Source: Mermis nigrescens (Eukaryota > Nematoda > Enoplea > Mermithida > Mermithidae). Taken from it: a DNA stretch of 64,000 nt. This document shows, piece after piece, positions 1 through 10,144 of the stretch (positions are counted from its first letter, which is position 1; each line of letters begins with the position of its first letter). Location: positions 1 through 64,000 of the forward strand of contig JAVLUZ010000264.1 of the NCBI GenBank assembly GCA_036768485.1, read 5' to 3'. A model generated the notes under the pieces. The model did not search any database. It was not told the DNA's origin and saw only the letters and a program-made list of their open reading frames with translations. Position numbers and translations under genes: made by a program.

Positions 1-240
1 AAGCCTGGTTTATACTTCACGCATCGCGCCGAACTTGCAAAATATCGCAGTCGCAGGATCGGGCAAAGCACGCAAATTCGATTTATACTATCGCACGAAT
101 AATTGTTCGCGCGAATCGCAGGATTGTCCGCGATACGATTTTTCGATTTATACTTCCTGCGAAGTTCACATCGCTTAATAATTCGCGCAGGCAAGAAATT
201 TCGTCGTGCGATGAATCGCATTTCAGTTTATACTTCATCG
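1..240. repeat. Left terminal inverted repeat and subterminal iterons of the Harbinger element
   Basis: TTTATACTTC or a close variant occurs at 9-18, 82-90, 147-156 and 227-236, each followed by CG-rich blocks such as CGCACG or CTGCGA. The first copy is the terminal repeat. The same motif appears in reverse complement near the right end. Clusters like this are typical transposase or MADF-protein binding sites; that role is inferred. Confidence 0.75.
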
Positions 241-944
241 CGTTCATCTCCGCGAAAAATGTCAAAAATTACTAATTTTAGTAACAAGTTGACGTCCGAC
301 GCGAATTCGCAAAATTGGGCTCGGAAGCGAATTCGCGTCCTTTTTTGCGCACATTTCTATTGAACTGTCAAATTTGACATGTACAAAGCCGATCGACGCG
401 GGTCGACGTGCATGCGCGGCACATTAATACACATCTGATTGTTCGTTTGGTACGTACTTGCTTTGCTTCCCAAAATTTCTTATAGGTATACCTATGTGTT
501 TCTTTCCGAATGGGGATAAAAGCTTGAAAATTTTGTTTCTTCGTACCATTAAGAGGTTACGTCATCATTAAAGCTAATCGTTTATTGTAATCTGTGCTTT
601 CCTTGCTACATTTGTTTTAAGTGCCTACGTAATGAGTACCATTCTATTTTAAAGAATTAACTAATATATTATTTTCCTTTCAGCGATTATGGATTTCGAT
701 GTACAATTGATAAACGAGGTGCAAAATTATCCTGTTTTATGGAACAAGGCGGAAAGCAAATACAAGGACATGAAGCAAAAGGATCTTGCTTGGGAGAAGA
801 TAGCGCTTATTGTCGGGCAGCCGTGTAAGATAAATATTTATGTTTGTATGGAAGAATGATAATAAAATTCTCAGGAAAAACCTAATTAATTAATAATGCT
901 AATATACAGCTTTAAATATTATTTTAACGAAGTGGACTGTTTTT

Positions 945-1180
945 ATCACAGGTCTAAAAGCATTATGAGCTGAAGTGTTGTTGAAGATTTGTTCGACTCT
1001 CAGAATTGTCGATTTTTCAAAAAATCGAAGAAAGGAACTTTGCTATAAACGGTTTTTTAGCCCGTTTTTGACTGAAAAACGTCAAGTTTTGGATGCTTCG
1101 CTCCACTTACACGTTTTTCTGACGATATTTGGTTGAATTTATCGGATTTAAAAAACTCCAACGCTTTTGCGTTTCGGAAA
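945..1180 (-). repeat. Fragment of family C MITE
   Basis: A degenerate stretch shares family C landmarks: TCAGAATTGTCGATTTTTC, a TTTTTAGCCCGTTTTTGACT block, and GATGCTTCGCTCC at the position of the family hairpin. It lies in intron 1 of the MADF gene and has no intact ends. Confidence 0.45.
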
Positions 1181-1198
1181 ACATGGGCACTATAGGAG

Positions 1199-1362
1199 CA
1201 TGGGCGGATTTGAGGGGGGCGGGGGGTCTAGATGAAAGTAGACCGTACAAAAAGCGTAAAAAACGCTATTTTTGCGAGTTAAGAGCGAATTTTTGATCTA
1301 TTTTTAGCGATTTTTGTATAGGGTACCGCCCCCCCCTTAAGAAAATCCTAGATCCGCCACTG
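1199..1362 (-). mobile_element. Family M hAT-like MITE
   Basis: The minus-strand end reads CAGTGGCGGATCTAGGATTT and the other end CATGGGCGGATTTGAGGGGG, so the ends are imperfect inverted repeats around G/C runs. It lies in intron 1 of the MADF gene. I found no clean target duplication. The CAGTGGCGGATC end recurs at 56787-56806. Confidence 0.6.
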
Positions 1363-2231
1363 GTGCTTATCCAAACAATAACTTAGCTATGTTTTTGAAT
1401 TAAAAATACAGAAAAATAAATAGTTCTTTCCTGAATGTTTGAAAAACTGGTAATATAGTAAACGTCTATGAATCGAGTTAAGATCGTCGATTAAATATCA
1501 GTTTATTTCCAGCGCAAAAGTGCAAGGCGAGATGGAAGAATTTGCGAGAAACGTTCGTGAGGCATTACAATGATGGTATTTTAAGTTCAGGATCAGCAGC
1601 CGCTACAGATTGTTAAATGGAAATATTACGACGACTCTATGCTTTTCATACGTGACTCCATCAGCAAAAGAAAGTATGCTAATAAATAAAAATTATTTAG
1701 ATTCATTTAATAAAATTCTGGAACTTTCGTTGGTTGTTGCTTTAACAAGGAAAAGATTTGTAGAGATAAGCTTACTACAGAGAATTGATGGAGTTCTGCT
1801 GGGGTAATAAGCAAAGTTCAAAACAATCGCACCAATTCCGATAAGTAGTCGTATATATAAGTACCTATTTTCGTTAACTGTATGCCTGCAAAGCATCGAA
1901 TTTCTGAGAAAATTAGCAAAGAACGATATTGAGGAAATGAAGTTCTACCTGCTGTAGCAAAACGGATACGAACTTCTTAATCAATACGATTTATTATTAT
2001 CCTTTTTAAAGCGCTTATACATTTTTTCAACTTATTTCGACGAAAAATTTCGAACCCCCAAACGGATAACCCCTAAAAATTGACCATGCTGTGCACCTAT
2101 GGACGGTAAGCGAACTTCTCCAAAAGCAGTCAAAATTATGCCGAAAAATTTGCCCTTCATTTGCGAAATATCGTTTTTCGAACTTATCTTGGTATTTGAA
2201 ATCGCTTTTGGCGCCAACTGGGGTGATGCGC

Positions 2232-2622
2232 ATAGGTGTTCTTGGAAGGGGGTTTTGACCCCCGCAGAATCGCTGCTGACCCTCCGCAGAATGGCCGCTG
2301 ACCCCCCCCAGAATTGTCGATTTTTTGAAAAATTGTAAAAAGTTTGCCTTTTTACGCGTTTTTAGCTCATTTTTGGCTCAAAAGTCCAACATTTTTGGCG
2401 CCATATACGCATTTTTTGACTATACTTTGTTCAATTTTTCGGGGGGTTTTTTTAAAATTTTTTCGAAATTTTTTTACGTTTTTATTTTCTAAAAAGAACA
2501 AACATTTTCGAGACGTCTAAAAATAGCGTTTTGACGTGTACCCGACGTTTTAAAGCCCAAAAAAGGCACTTTTTGAAAATTTTTCGGGCCTGACCCCCCA
2601 GAATTCCCATGCTCTACATGTA
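2232..2622 (-). mobile_element. Family C MITE
   Basis: Family C landmarks are in order: TTGTCGATTTTTTGAAAAATT, TTTTTGGCGCCATATACGC (degenerate hairpin), TTTTGTTCAATTTTTCG, GACGTGTACC and the end CCAGAATTCCCATGCTCTACATG. It lies in intron 2 of the MADF gene. Confidence 0.6.
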
Positions 2623-2734
2623 TGGTGATGCGCCGGGTAATTTTAAAATTAAAAGCGCAAGAACCTTTAGAAGCTTGAATTCAACTCTCCCTTGTTTATC
2701 CGCTTCTGACCAGACATGCACTTCAAGGGGTTTG

Positions 2735-2890
2735 CTGGGGGTCCTGCTAACCCGCAGAATGGAAAAATAGAAAATATTGTCGGGAAAATGAAATAAAATG
2801 AAGGACAAAAACGGATGAAAATCTGAAATTTACTTAAAAAGTGCTTCAAATTGACCAGTATTTGTGTAATAACTTTATTTTAAGGTGACT
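2735..2890 (+). mobile_element. Family B MITE, truncated
   Basis: CAGAATGGAAAAATAGAAAATATTGTCGGG through AAGTGCTTCAAATTGACCAG and GTGTAATAACTTTATTTTAA matches the middle of family B. The left end is preserved imperfectly (CAGACATGCACTTCAAGGGG at 2712). The right end is missing. Confidence 0.55.
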
Positions 2891-3481
2891 TTAGTATTAA
2901 TAGTTTTTTTAGGTGATTTTAGTCCAAAAAAGCTTTGCTTTTGACTTGCTCATTACTATTTATATCTTCGACTAATATTCTTGCTTACAAATTTTTTTGT
3001 GCATTGCTTTTCATAAATTAATAATTTGAGTAACATTAAATGATTAACTGGTTAAATAAAAACTTTCATGGAATTTTCGTTGTCAGAACGGAGTCAAATT
3101 ATGCATCGGGCAACACGAGCGATTTAGAAGACACTGAAAAGGGAACGATGGATGACGATGGGGGTTCTTCTTACCCGTCGCCTACATCTACACCGGCGGC
3201 TCTGTCTACGCAGTCTACCCCGAGCATGACGCCAAAATCTGCAGTCCGGCGAAAGAAAGAAGATTCAACTGTAGAAGACACGATAGTTAGCTATTTGAAG
3301 AGCAGGATGACGAAGTCAGAAGAAACGGATGACGAACTATATGGTATGTAACGATTAGCAAATATTAATAAATGAATTAACTTTAACTTCGGGTTTACTT
3401 TCTTGAGAATGTTAATGAGCGCGAGGGATTGAAAGGGTTGAATCATAAGTGGGCAGTACCAAAATTCTGAGGGGTCAGCAG

Positions 3482-3745
3482 CATAGGTGGGCAGCTCCAA
3501 AGTTCTGGGGGTGCGAAAATTTTTAAAAGTCAAATTTTTGCCTTAAAAACGGTGCTATGGCGAAAAAACACCATTTTTGAACGTATCTCGACGAGCTCTA
3601 TCGATTGGCATCAAAAAACCCAAAAAAGCAAAAGAAAATTAAGAAAATGAAATTCTGGGGGAGTATTGTCGAAAATTTGCCATTCCTTGTTGTGTATTTT
3701 GCCTTCTGAAGGGGTGCATACCCCCAAACCCCCCACTCAGGTATG
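3482..3745 (+). mobile_element. Family A MITE with 7/8 target duplication
   Basis: Starts CATAGGTGGGCAGC and ends ACTCAGGTATG. Flanking octamers are GTCAGCAG (3474-3481) and ATCAGCAG (3746-3753). A second, partial A start (CATAAGTGGGCAGTACC at 3443) lies just upstream, so this copy appears inserted into an older A-like fragment. Confidence 0.75.
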
Positions 3746-4496
3746 ATCAGCAGGATGGTGTAAACGGCTAAAAATATTACTAAAAATTGCTAAAAAATAG
3801 CATTCTGGGGATCAGCGAGTGTAATTCAAGTCCTCGGGGCAGAGATGTATGTAACGGCTCAAAATTTTGGGAGGTTATTTTTCCCCAAAAATGTAGGGGA
3901 GGTCAAAAATTTTCTGGCTTCTATTAGATATATGTCGGGGGATCCAGTGTCCAAACCCCCACGCCCATGTGAGGTTTAAACTACCCAAGAATCTGACAGA
4001 TCGTCCAGATGACTGTAGACCCCATAAGTCAATTTTTATTACCCTTTTCAGCGATTTTACCTATCACCGAACATTTTTCATATTTTATACTATGCGATTT
4101 AATTTATTCAGCTCGTTTGCTGGGCGTTACGTTGGCTCAATACCCGCCGCTGATCAAGATGGAAGTGAAGCTGAAAATTCAACAGGCTCTTCTTGATGCG
4201 GAAAAGAAAATGGAAGAAATGCGCATGCGGGATGTTGAAAACAACGAAATGCTCACTGACACAGTGATTTGGAATGCATCTGCATACCGTTGCTTATGAT
4301 CCGAACATTTGCAAATGAAAACTTTTGGAAAAATTTGAATAAAATGTTGTTGAGACGATTGCATATCATATTTCCACAGTCAGAATCAGATATGCACGTA
4401 GGAGGCCCGTTAGGGAGGTTGTTGGGCATAATAGGCAAAATCAAGCGCAGAGGCCGCCACAATTGCAAGCATGGGTGTAGGCGAAGGGATATGCAC

Positions 4497-5017
4497 CATA
4501 CCTGGGCGTGAGGGTTTGGGGGTATGCACCATACGTGGGCAGCAAGAAAATTCTGGGGGGTGCAAGATTTTTTGAAGTTCAAAAAATGGCCTTAAAAATG
4601 GTGGTATGACGATAAAAACACCATTTTTCGACGTTTCTCATCAAGCACTATCTGGCATCAAAAAAATTGCAAAAGAACGAAAAAAATTTTCAAAAATTGA
4701 ATGCTGGGGGTATTTTGATTTCTGGGGGGTATTTTGGTTTCTGGGGGGTATTTTGGTTTCTGGGGGTTGCATACCCCCCAAACCCCCCACGCTAAGGTGT
4801 GGTATGCACCCCCAGAGGGCAAAATACCCGACAATACCTCCCCAGAATTTCATTTTTTAAAATGTTTTTGTTTTTTTGGGTTTTTTATGCTAATCGATAG
4901 AGATCGACAAGATACTTTAAAAAATGGTACTTTTTCGCCATTGGACCGTTTTTAAGGCAAAAAATTTGACTTTTAAAAATTTTCGCACCCCCAGAACTTT
5001 GGAGCCGCCCACCCATG
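4497..5017 (-). mobile_element. Middle family A copy of the nest, perfect 8-bp duplication
   Basis: Flanked by ATATGCAC at 4489-4496 and 5018-5025 (8/8). It starts CATACCTGGGCGTGAGG and ends GGAGCCGCCCACCCATG. It is itself split at its own GTATGCAC octamer by the copy at 4530-4801. Confidence 0.8.
4530..4801 (+). mobile_element. Innermost family A copy of the nest, perfect 8-bp duplication
   Basis: Flanked by GTATGCAC at 4522-4529 and 4802-4809 (8/8). It runs from CATACGTGGGCAGCAAG to CGCTAAGGTGTG in the opposite orientation to the two copies around it. An extra internal copy of the TTTCTGGGGGGTATTTTGG unit gives a small tandem repeat (4721-4765). Confidence 0.85.
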
Positions 5018-5321
5018 ATATGCACCCCTCGGAAGGCAAAATACCTACTATTAAAATGATACCCAACATTAACCCCCAGAACTTTGGAGCCGCCCACCTA
5101 TTTTTGCATGTCCGTTGCATCCGAGAGTGAGTGATTCTGTTGGTCTAAACCCCACCATTCCCACAATAAACGCTCCAGAATCTAAACTGATTTCTGGGAG
5201 ATATTTAAATTCGAGTCCGAAATCCCTCCTCCGCCTATTCACAGCGTAAGGCCGAATCCCCCGTTCCTAAAAAGTAATGCTTAGCGCTTAATGCTCCAAG
5301 TTTTAATTCGAAATATGCAAG

Positions 5322-6067
5322 TTATTCTAGACTACAAGCTTTTCGCTGCCGTGGCAGAGAACCATATGACGAAACGAAATAATCCTTGAATACTTGGCGA
5401 ACATTGCTTGAAGCAGAGGTAACACGAGTTTGAGTATCATTTTTACTTGCAGAACTATCTAAGAAACAAGTGTCTGACTGAGTTATTTCGCGCCAGTCGC
5501 CGGCAGTTACACTCCCGTCATCTTCTTCGTAATCTATCAAATTCGCAGTGACATATCTCATTGTCGGCGCATCTTGATGGTCAGTTGCCTTTAAAAATTG
5601 TGCAGAGCTAAAGCGGCTTTCACGATGTTATCGGCAGTTTCAGGCTTCATTACGTTTAATGGCTTCTGGAAAATCCTCCATCTGGCTGCGAGGATGCCGA
5701 ATGCATTCTCAACGCAACGTCGGGCTCTAGATAATCGATAATTGAAAATTATCTTATCTTCATCTAAGCGCCTGCCGGGATATGGCTTCATGACGTTCTC
5801 TGCCATCTGGAAAGCGTCGTCAGCGATAAAGACATATGGACTAACGATATAAGTACCAGGCAACTTTTGAGGTGGTGGTAGAGTAATCCCCTCTGAATAC
5901 AGATCGGCACCGAACGCTGATTTCTTGAATGTTCCTCCGTCACTCTGGCTGCCATAGGCACCGACATCCACAATCCTGAACTTATAGTTTGCATCCACGA
6001 TTGCCATAAGTACTATAGAAAAATATCCTTTATAATTATGGTACAAACTGCCGGACTTCGGTGGCGC
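5322..6067 (-). pseudogene. HARBI1-like transposase exon 3 (second D and E of the DDE triad), frameshifted
   Basis: The acceptor CAG at 6070-6068 opens with APPKSGSLYHNYKGYFSI, a hallmark of Harbinger DDE nucleases. FIADDAFQM supplies the second acidic residue and CVENAFGILAARWRIF the catalytic Glu. The frame stops at ALALHNF (about 5591). The next block (MRYVTANLIDYEEDDG to KACSLE, ending at 5322) is in another frame and matches the usual C-terminal tail of the family, so one T has been lost from the run at 5594-5598. The exon is otherwise open. DDE transposases cut and rejoin the transposon ends. Confidence 0.85.
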
Positions 6068-6149
6068 CTGAACAAAGAAACAGAGTCGCCATTAAAAGGT
6101 GTAAACAACCGCAAACATTAGGGATGTGCCGGGTACCCGGACCCGAAAC

Positions 6150-6412
6150 TTTTTTTTTCACTTGTGGGGTTTGTAGGGGGTCCAATCCCCAGAATGGGTT
6201 AATGGAAAATTTTGTTGGGAAAATGAAGCAAAATGAAGGTCAAAAACAGATGAAAATTGATAATTTTCTTCAAAAATACTTCAAATTGACCATAAGTTGT
6301 GTAATAAGATAGTTTTAAGGCTATTTTAGCGTTTATGCAAATTTTTTCGGGTCTTTGTGGCCCAAAAGCTCTATTTCTGAACAATCTCTAGACCGGCTGA
6401 CCCCCCAGATCG
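6150..6412 (+). mobile_element. Family B MITE
   Basis: GTTTGTAGGGGGTCCAATCC at the left, AAATGAAGCAAAATGAAGG, ACTTCAAATTGACCA, TGTGTAATAAGATAG and ATCGGCCATG at the right follow the family B order. The left end is eroded. Intron of the transposase gene. Confidence 0.6.
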
Positions 6413-6431
6413 GCCATGATGGTCAGGATAA

Positions 6432-6696
6432 CACGTGGGCTTAGAGGGTTTGGGTATATGCAGTATGCACCCCCATAAGGCCAAATATCCAACAAGAAAG
6501 TGAAAATATACGACAATACCCCCCAGGATTTCATTTTTGAAATTTTTTTCGCTTTTCTCGGGTTTTTTTATGCCGATCGATAGAGCTCAACGAGAAACGT
6601 TCAAAAATGGTGTTTTTTCGCCATAGAAGCATTTTTAAGGGCAATGTTTGACTTTTAAAAAATTTTGCTCCTCCAGAACTTTTGGGCTGCCCACCT
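6432..6696 (-). mobile_element. Family A MITE
   Basis: Starts ACACGTGGGCTTAGAGGG and ends GGGCTGCCCACCTATG. Internal GCACCCCC, CATTTTTGAAATT, CGAGAAACGTTCAAAAATGG and the GGTGTTTTTTCGCCAT core match the other A copies. It abuts the family B copy on its left. Confidence 0.65.
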
Positions 6697-7094
6697 ATGG
6701 TCGGATACGGTAAATCGCCAGTTCTAGGATTTACAGTAATTTGGGAGCGGGTATTTCAACTTCTCTGGTTAAGAACCCCACAAACCACCACGACAACACT
6801 ATGTATGAGGTTTATAAAATTCAAATTTTTCGTGAGAATTTTTTCGTCTCGCGGTGAAATGTGATCGAAATTGGTAGCATAGAGTATGTTCCGAAAAATG
6901 ATATAAAGCCGAAATGAAATCGATACAATCTAATTTGATTTAATTAAAAAAATTAAATTACGTTACCAGTAAATATCACGCGCTTTGGGATAAATTTCAG
7001 ATTTTTATTAGTTTTATCTTTTTACTGGTTTTCCTTCGAAAAATTTTTATTTTCTCATTCTGCGGTCACACCAATTATTCATATAAGGGGTTTG

Positions 7095-7309
7095 TTGTGG
7101 AGAATGAGGCGAAATGAAAGCCAGAAACAGATGGAAATTGAAAATTTTCTCAGAAAAGGGGATTAAATTCACCGGAACTGAGTAACAACGTAGTTATCTG
7201 GCTACTTTAGCGCTTATGTTTTTCAGAAAATTCTGGTCCTAGAAAATTTAATTTTTGACTCCCCCGCCATGACCGAGATGACCCCGATCGGCCAAGCTAG
7301 GTATTTATG
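7095..7309 (+). mobile_element. Family B MITE, left-truncated
   Basis: GAATGAGGCGAAATGAAAGCC through GATCGGCCAAGCTAGGTATTTATG matches the right two thirds of family B. Its right border is GTCTAGAC, the octamer duplicated by the A copy next to it. Confidence 0.55.
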
Positions 7310-7317
7310 GTCTAGAC

Positions 7318-7584
7318 CATACGTGGGCAGCAAGAAAATTCTGGGGGGGGGGGTGCAAGATTTTTTGAAGGTCGAAAAATGGCCTTAAAAATGGTGGTAT
7401 GGCGATAAAAACACCATTTTTCGACGTTTCTCATCAAGCACTATCCATTGGCATCAAAAAATTGCGAAAAAAACGAAAAAAATTTTCAAAAAATTGAATT
7501 CTGGGGGGGGGTATTTTGATTTCTGGGGGGGGGGTATTTTGGTTTCTGGGGGTGCATACCCCCAAACCCCCACGCCCAGGTGTG
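7318..7584 (+). mobile_element. Family A MITE with perfect GTCTAGAC duplication
   Basis: Flanked by GTCTAGAC at 7310-7317 and 7585-7592 (8/8, itself a palindrome). Ends are CATACGTGGGCAGCAAG and CGCCCAGGTGTG. The core AAAATGGTGGTATGGCGATAA and CATCAAGCACTATCCATTGG is typical of family A. Confidence 0.87.
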
Positions 7585-7726
7585 GTCTAGACCCTAAATC
7601 ACCACATGCACATTTGAATAGTAAAGTCGGAAGATAGAATTATAGATGAACAAGGTTTCTGGTAATTTTTCATTAACAATTTAATGAAAAATAAATCGAA
7701 ATAGGGCATCAAAAAATTCCAATTAC

Positions 7727-7964
7727 CTTGATCTGTACGTGCTTTCCGTCAATGGCTCCGAGGCAAAGTGGGAAATTCCACTTTATCCAATATTCGCTCG
7801 CAATATCTTTCCACTCCTCAATAGTGCACGGCGCATTCACATATTCGTCCTTCAGAGAATCCCAGATCGCTTTGCACGTTTCACGGAAAATTACGTTTAC
7901 AGTTGGAAATCCTATCCGATAAGAAAACGCTAAGCTGCGTTGTTCGTCGCCAGTTGCAAGCAGC
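7727..7964 (-). pseudogene. HARBI1-like transposase exon 2 (first D of the DDE triad)
   Basis: Acceptor at 7967-7965, donor GT at 7726-7725. It encodes [18 protein letters not shown], then [17 protein letters not shown], and [18 protein letters not shown], where the Asp of GAIDGKH is the first catalytic residue. The phase joins cleanly to ...TLR upstream and to APPKSG downstream. No lesion was seen in this exon. Confidence 0.87.
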
Positions 7965-8319
7965 CTGTAAGGAATGAACGATTCAACATTTGATGCAACT
8001 TTTAATCTTCACATAAACAAGTTGATAATCTAAAAATTGTAAAATACAATAGAAATATTAAAGTTAAATAGATGTATATTTTTCAAAATCTCCTGTTAAA
8101 AATAACAGAAAAACAGTTGAAAAATAAAAGTTATGAAAAAATAATTGAGCAAATTAATTAATAAATTTATTAAAATTTAATAATCAGAATCATCAATTAT
8201 TGCCTCAGAATTGATAATTTAAAATCGAAAGTAATCAAAATACCCAAGTTTTAGCAAGGAGATAAATTATTTTACAGCAGAGGCCGTATTCATAAATGTA
8301 GTTGTATGCACACAAAACG

Positions 8320-8782
8320 CTACAATAGCGTTACAACTACGTTATTACACAGTTCCTGGTAAATTTGAAGCACTTTTGAAGAAAATTTGAATTTTCATCC
8401 GTTTTTGGCCTTCATTTTGCTTCATTTTCCCAGCAAAATTTTTCATTTTCCCATTCCGGGGGGTCAGGACCAGACATGCACGTGGGGGGTTTAGGGGGGT
8501 CCTGACCCCCAGAATGGGAAAATTGAAAATTTTGTTGGGGAAATGAAGCAAAATGAAGGCCAAAAACGGATGAAAAATTAAAATTTTTTAAAGTGCTTCA
8601 AATTGACCAGAAACTGTGTAATAACGAAGTTTTAACGCTATTTTAGCGTTTATGCACGTTTTTGAACTCATTTTGGCCCAAAAAAGCTCCATTTTTGACT
8701 CCCCCCGAGACCGGCTAACCCCTCAGATCGGCCATGCTGTGCATCTATGGTCAGGACCCCAAACCCCCCACGTGCATGTCTG
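8320..8782 (-). mobile_element. Family B MITE, truncated, interrupted by another B
   Basis: CGTTACAACTACGTTATTAC through CCATTCCGGGGGGTCAGGAC is inverted family B. It resumes after the inserted copy as GTCAGGACCCCAAACC and ends CACGTGCATGTCTG at about 8782, next to GTCTGGAC. The far end is missing. Confidence 0.65.
8471..8749 (+). mobile_element. Family B MITE, complete, inserted in another B (perfect GTCAGGAC duplication)
   Basis: Flanked by GTCAGGAC at 8463-8470 and 8750-8757 (8/8). Runs from CAGACATGCACGTGGGGGG to CGGCCATGCTGTGCATCTATG, 279 bp, and serves as the reference copy for family B. It carries its own internal GGGGGTCCTGACCCCC octamer site near the left end. Confidence 0.9.
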
Positions 8783-9428
8783 GTCTGGACCCCCCCAGAA
8801 TCCGGCGGACCCCCCAGACCCCCTTCCCCCGAGAATGCTATTTTTAGTGCTATTTTTGGCGATTTTGCCCTGGCGGACCCCCCAGAATTTTGTTTCTGCC
8901 CATGTATAGTTGTATGCCTGTCCCTTGGTAGAAGTACGAATACATTATCTGGAAGCTATCCTTAGGTAAAGTCGTGTCATAAATCCAGGTAGGAACTTCA
9001 AATGAGTAGAATCCTACCGTCAAGCTAGGCCAGATTCTACCGGCAGACAGAACCTAGGTTTTATGAATATGGCCTCAGAACAAAACATGAAGCTTAAGTC
9101 GTGTCATTTACCTCAAAATTAATTCATCAAACGATATGTTTTACGTACATAAATAAAATATTATGACAAATAATTTTAAAATAAACACACGATTAGATAT
9201 TTCGACAAATGTCTTAATACGAGTATAAACACAAACAGTAACCATTTACTTGCACGCAAGCCACCATAAAAAATTAATGCAAGACTTTCCAAAACTCATC
9301 GTTACTTGTTTTGTAATTCGTGCAAAAATTGTTTTTGCATGAAATACTATGAGAGTGACCGACGAAATTTAAATTAATGCCGAGAGAAATTTCAAGAAAA
9401 TGTAGTGTTATTATTTTTGCAAGCTTAC

Positions 9429-9739
9429 CGTAAGGTTATAGCGAGCCTTTCCTATGGACCGATCGGAATAGCGTGAGTAGGTTTTCGTTCGATTCGATTT
9501 CCGATAAGCTGCAATAATTGATAGAATCTTTCTGGTGACATCCGGAAGTAATTAAAATACATTTCAGGGTCTTTTCTCCTCAATTCTGATACTAGATCAT
9601 GATATTGACTCTTTAGAGGCCGACTGATATTGACTGGTCGAACGTACCATCGCCGAATTCTCTGTTTAAATCTCCGATTCAGAACATAATAAGCAAGAGT
9701 AAAGTCAACAACCTCCTCGTCGTTCTCCGTGTTTTTGCA
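9429..9739 (-). pseudogene. HARBI1-like transposase exon 1, with an in-frame stop
   Basis: Open from 9739 (an in-frame TAG lies just upstream), with no ATG at the expected start; the start may be lost or lie in an unseen exon. It encodes DEEVVDFTLAYYVLNRRFK, then DPEMYFNYFRMSPERFYQLL (HTH-like N-terminal region), then HAIPIGP-stop-ERLAITLR. The TAG at 9454-9452 replaces a Glu codon that family members usually have (GPEERLAITLR-type). Donor GT at 9428-9427. Confidence 0.82.
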
Positions 9740-9939
9740 CTACTTACTACTACTACTTCTACAGATATCGATTTTAAATTTCTTCATTCGTACCTACTTA
9801 AATCATTTATGTCACGCAACAATGCTTTGAATTTGTAATGAGGTCAGGCGAGGACGAAAATGAGCAAAAATATGCGCGAAAAAATCGTGCGATGATTCGC
9901 AAGATTCGCAGAAAAAATCGCACGATTTATCGCAGGATA

Positions 9940-10144
9940 GTCGAGTTTGCGAGAAATCGCAGCAAGTATAAATCGAAGACGCGATGCGACGAATTTTTCG
10001 ATTATCGCACGATTTTTCGCAGGAAGTATAAACGGACGGCGCGATGCGTCAATTCGCCCGATTTTCGCAGGATGTGCTATTTTTAGAAAAAGTCACGCCA
10101 TTTAATCCTGCGACGCGATCCTGCGTGAAGTATAAATACGGCTT
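9940..10144. repeat. Right terminal inverted repeat and subterminal iterons of the Harbinger element
   Basis: GAAGTATAAA (reverse complement of TTTATACTTC) or a close variant lies at 9963-9972, 10023-10032 and 10127-10136, within CG-rich sequence such as GCGATGCG and TTTTTCGCAGG. The outermost copy with GCGTG before it mirrors the left end of the window and sets the right boundary near 10144. Confidence 0.75.

Larger units (their letters stand above)
689..4299 (+). pseudogene. MADF-BESS DNA-binding protein of the Harbinger element (4 exons, frameshifted)
   Basis: Exons by GT/AG sites and matching phase: 689-824, 1513-1673, 3087-3343, 4112-4299. ATG at 689 follows an acceptor. Exons 1-2 encode a MADF (Myb/SANT-like) domain: FDVQLINEVQNYPVLWNKA, then CKARWKNLRETFVRHYNDG, then KWKYYDDSMLFIRD. 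Exon 3 is a Ser/Thr/Pro-rich acidic linker. Exon 4 carries a BESS-like segment (LIKMEVKLKIQQALLDAEKK) and ends in TGA at 4297-4299. Such proteins bind the transposon ends and help the transposase into the nucleus. KWKYYDD lies in the +1 frame relative to the upstream MADF half: a one-base shift near 1611-1615 produces TAA at 1614-1616. All three intron phases agree with this model, so the shift is a real lesion of this copy. Confidence 0.8.
4470..5102 (-). mobile_element. Outermost family A copy of a three-deep nest
   Basis: The outer copy runs from CATGGGTGTAGGCG (4470) to the A end CCGCCCACCTAT (about 5102), flanked by ATTGCAAG and TTTGCATG (6/8). It is interrupted at its internal ATATGCAC octamer by the A copy at 4497-5017. 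Confidence 0.65.
1..10144. mobile_element. PIF/Harbinger DNA transposon, full length but inactivated
   Basis: The left end (TTTATACTTCACGCA at 9-23) is matched in reverse complement at the right end (10122-10136), with AAGCC-like bases outside both. Between them lie a MADF-BESS gene (+) and a HARBI1-like DDE transposase (-), the usual two-gene, tail-to-tail plan of this superfamily. Autonomous Harbingers are usually 3-6 kb; this copy is longer because MITEs of families A, B, C and M occupy its introns and spacers. Both genes carry lesions, so it is probably not autonomous. The 3-bp TWA target duplication expected for the superfamily cannot be tested because the left flank lies outside the window. 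Confidence 0.85.
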
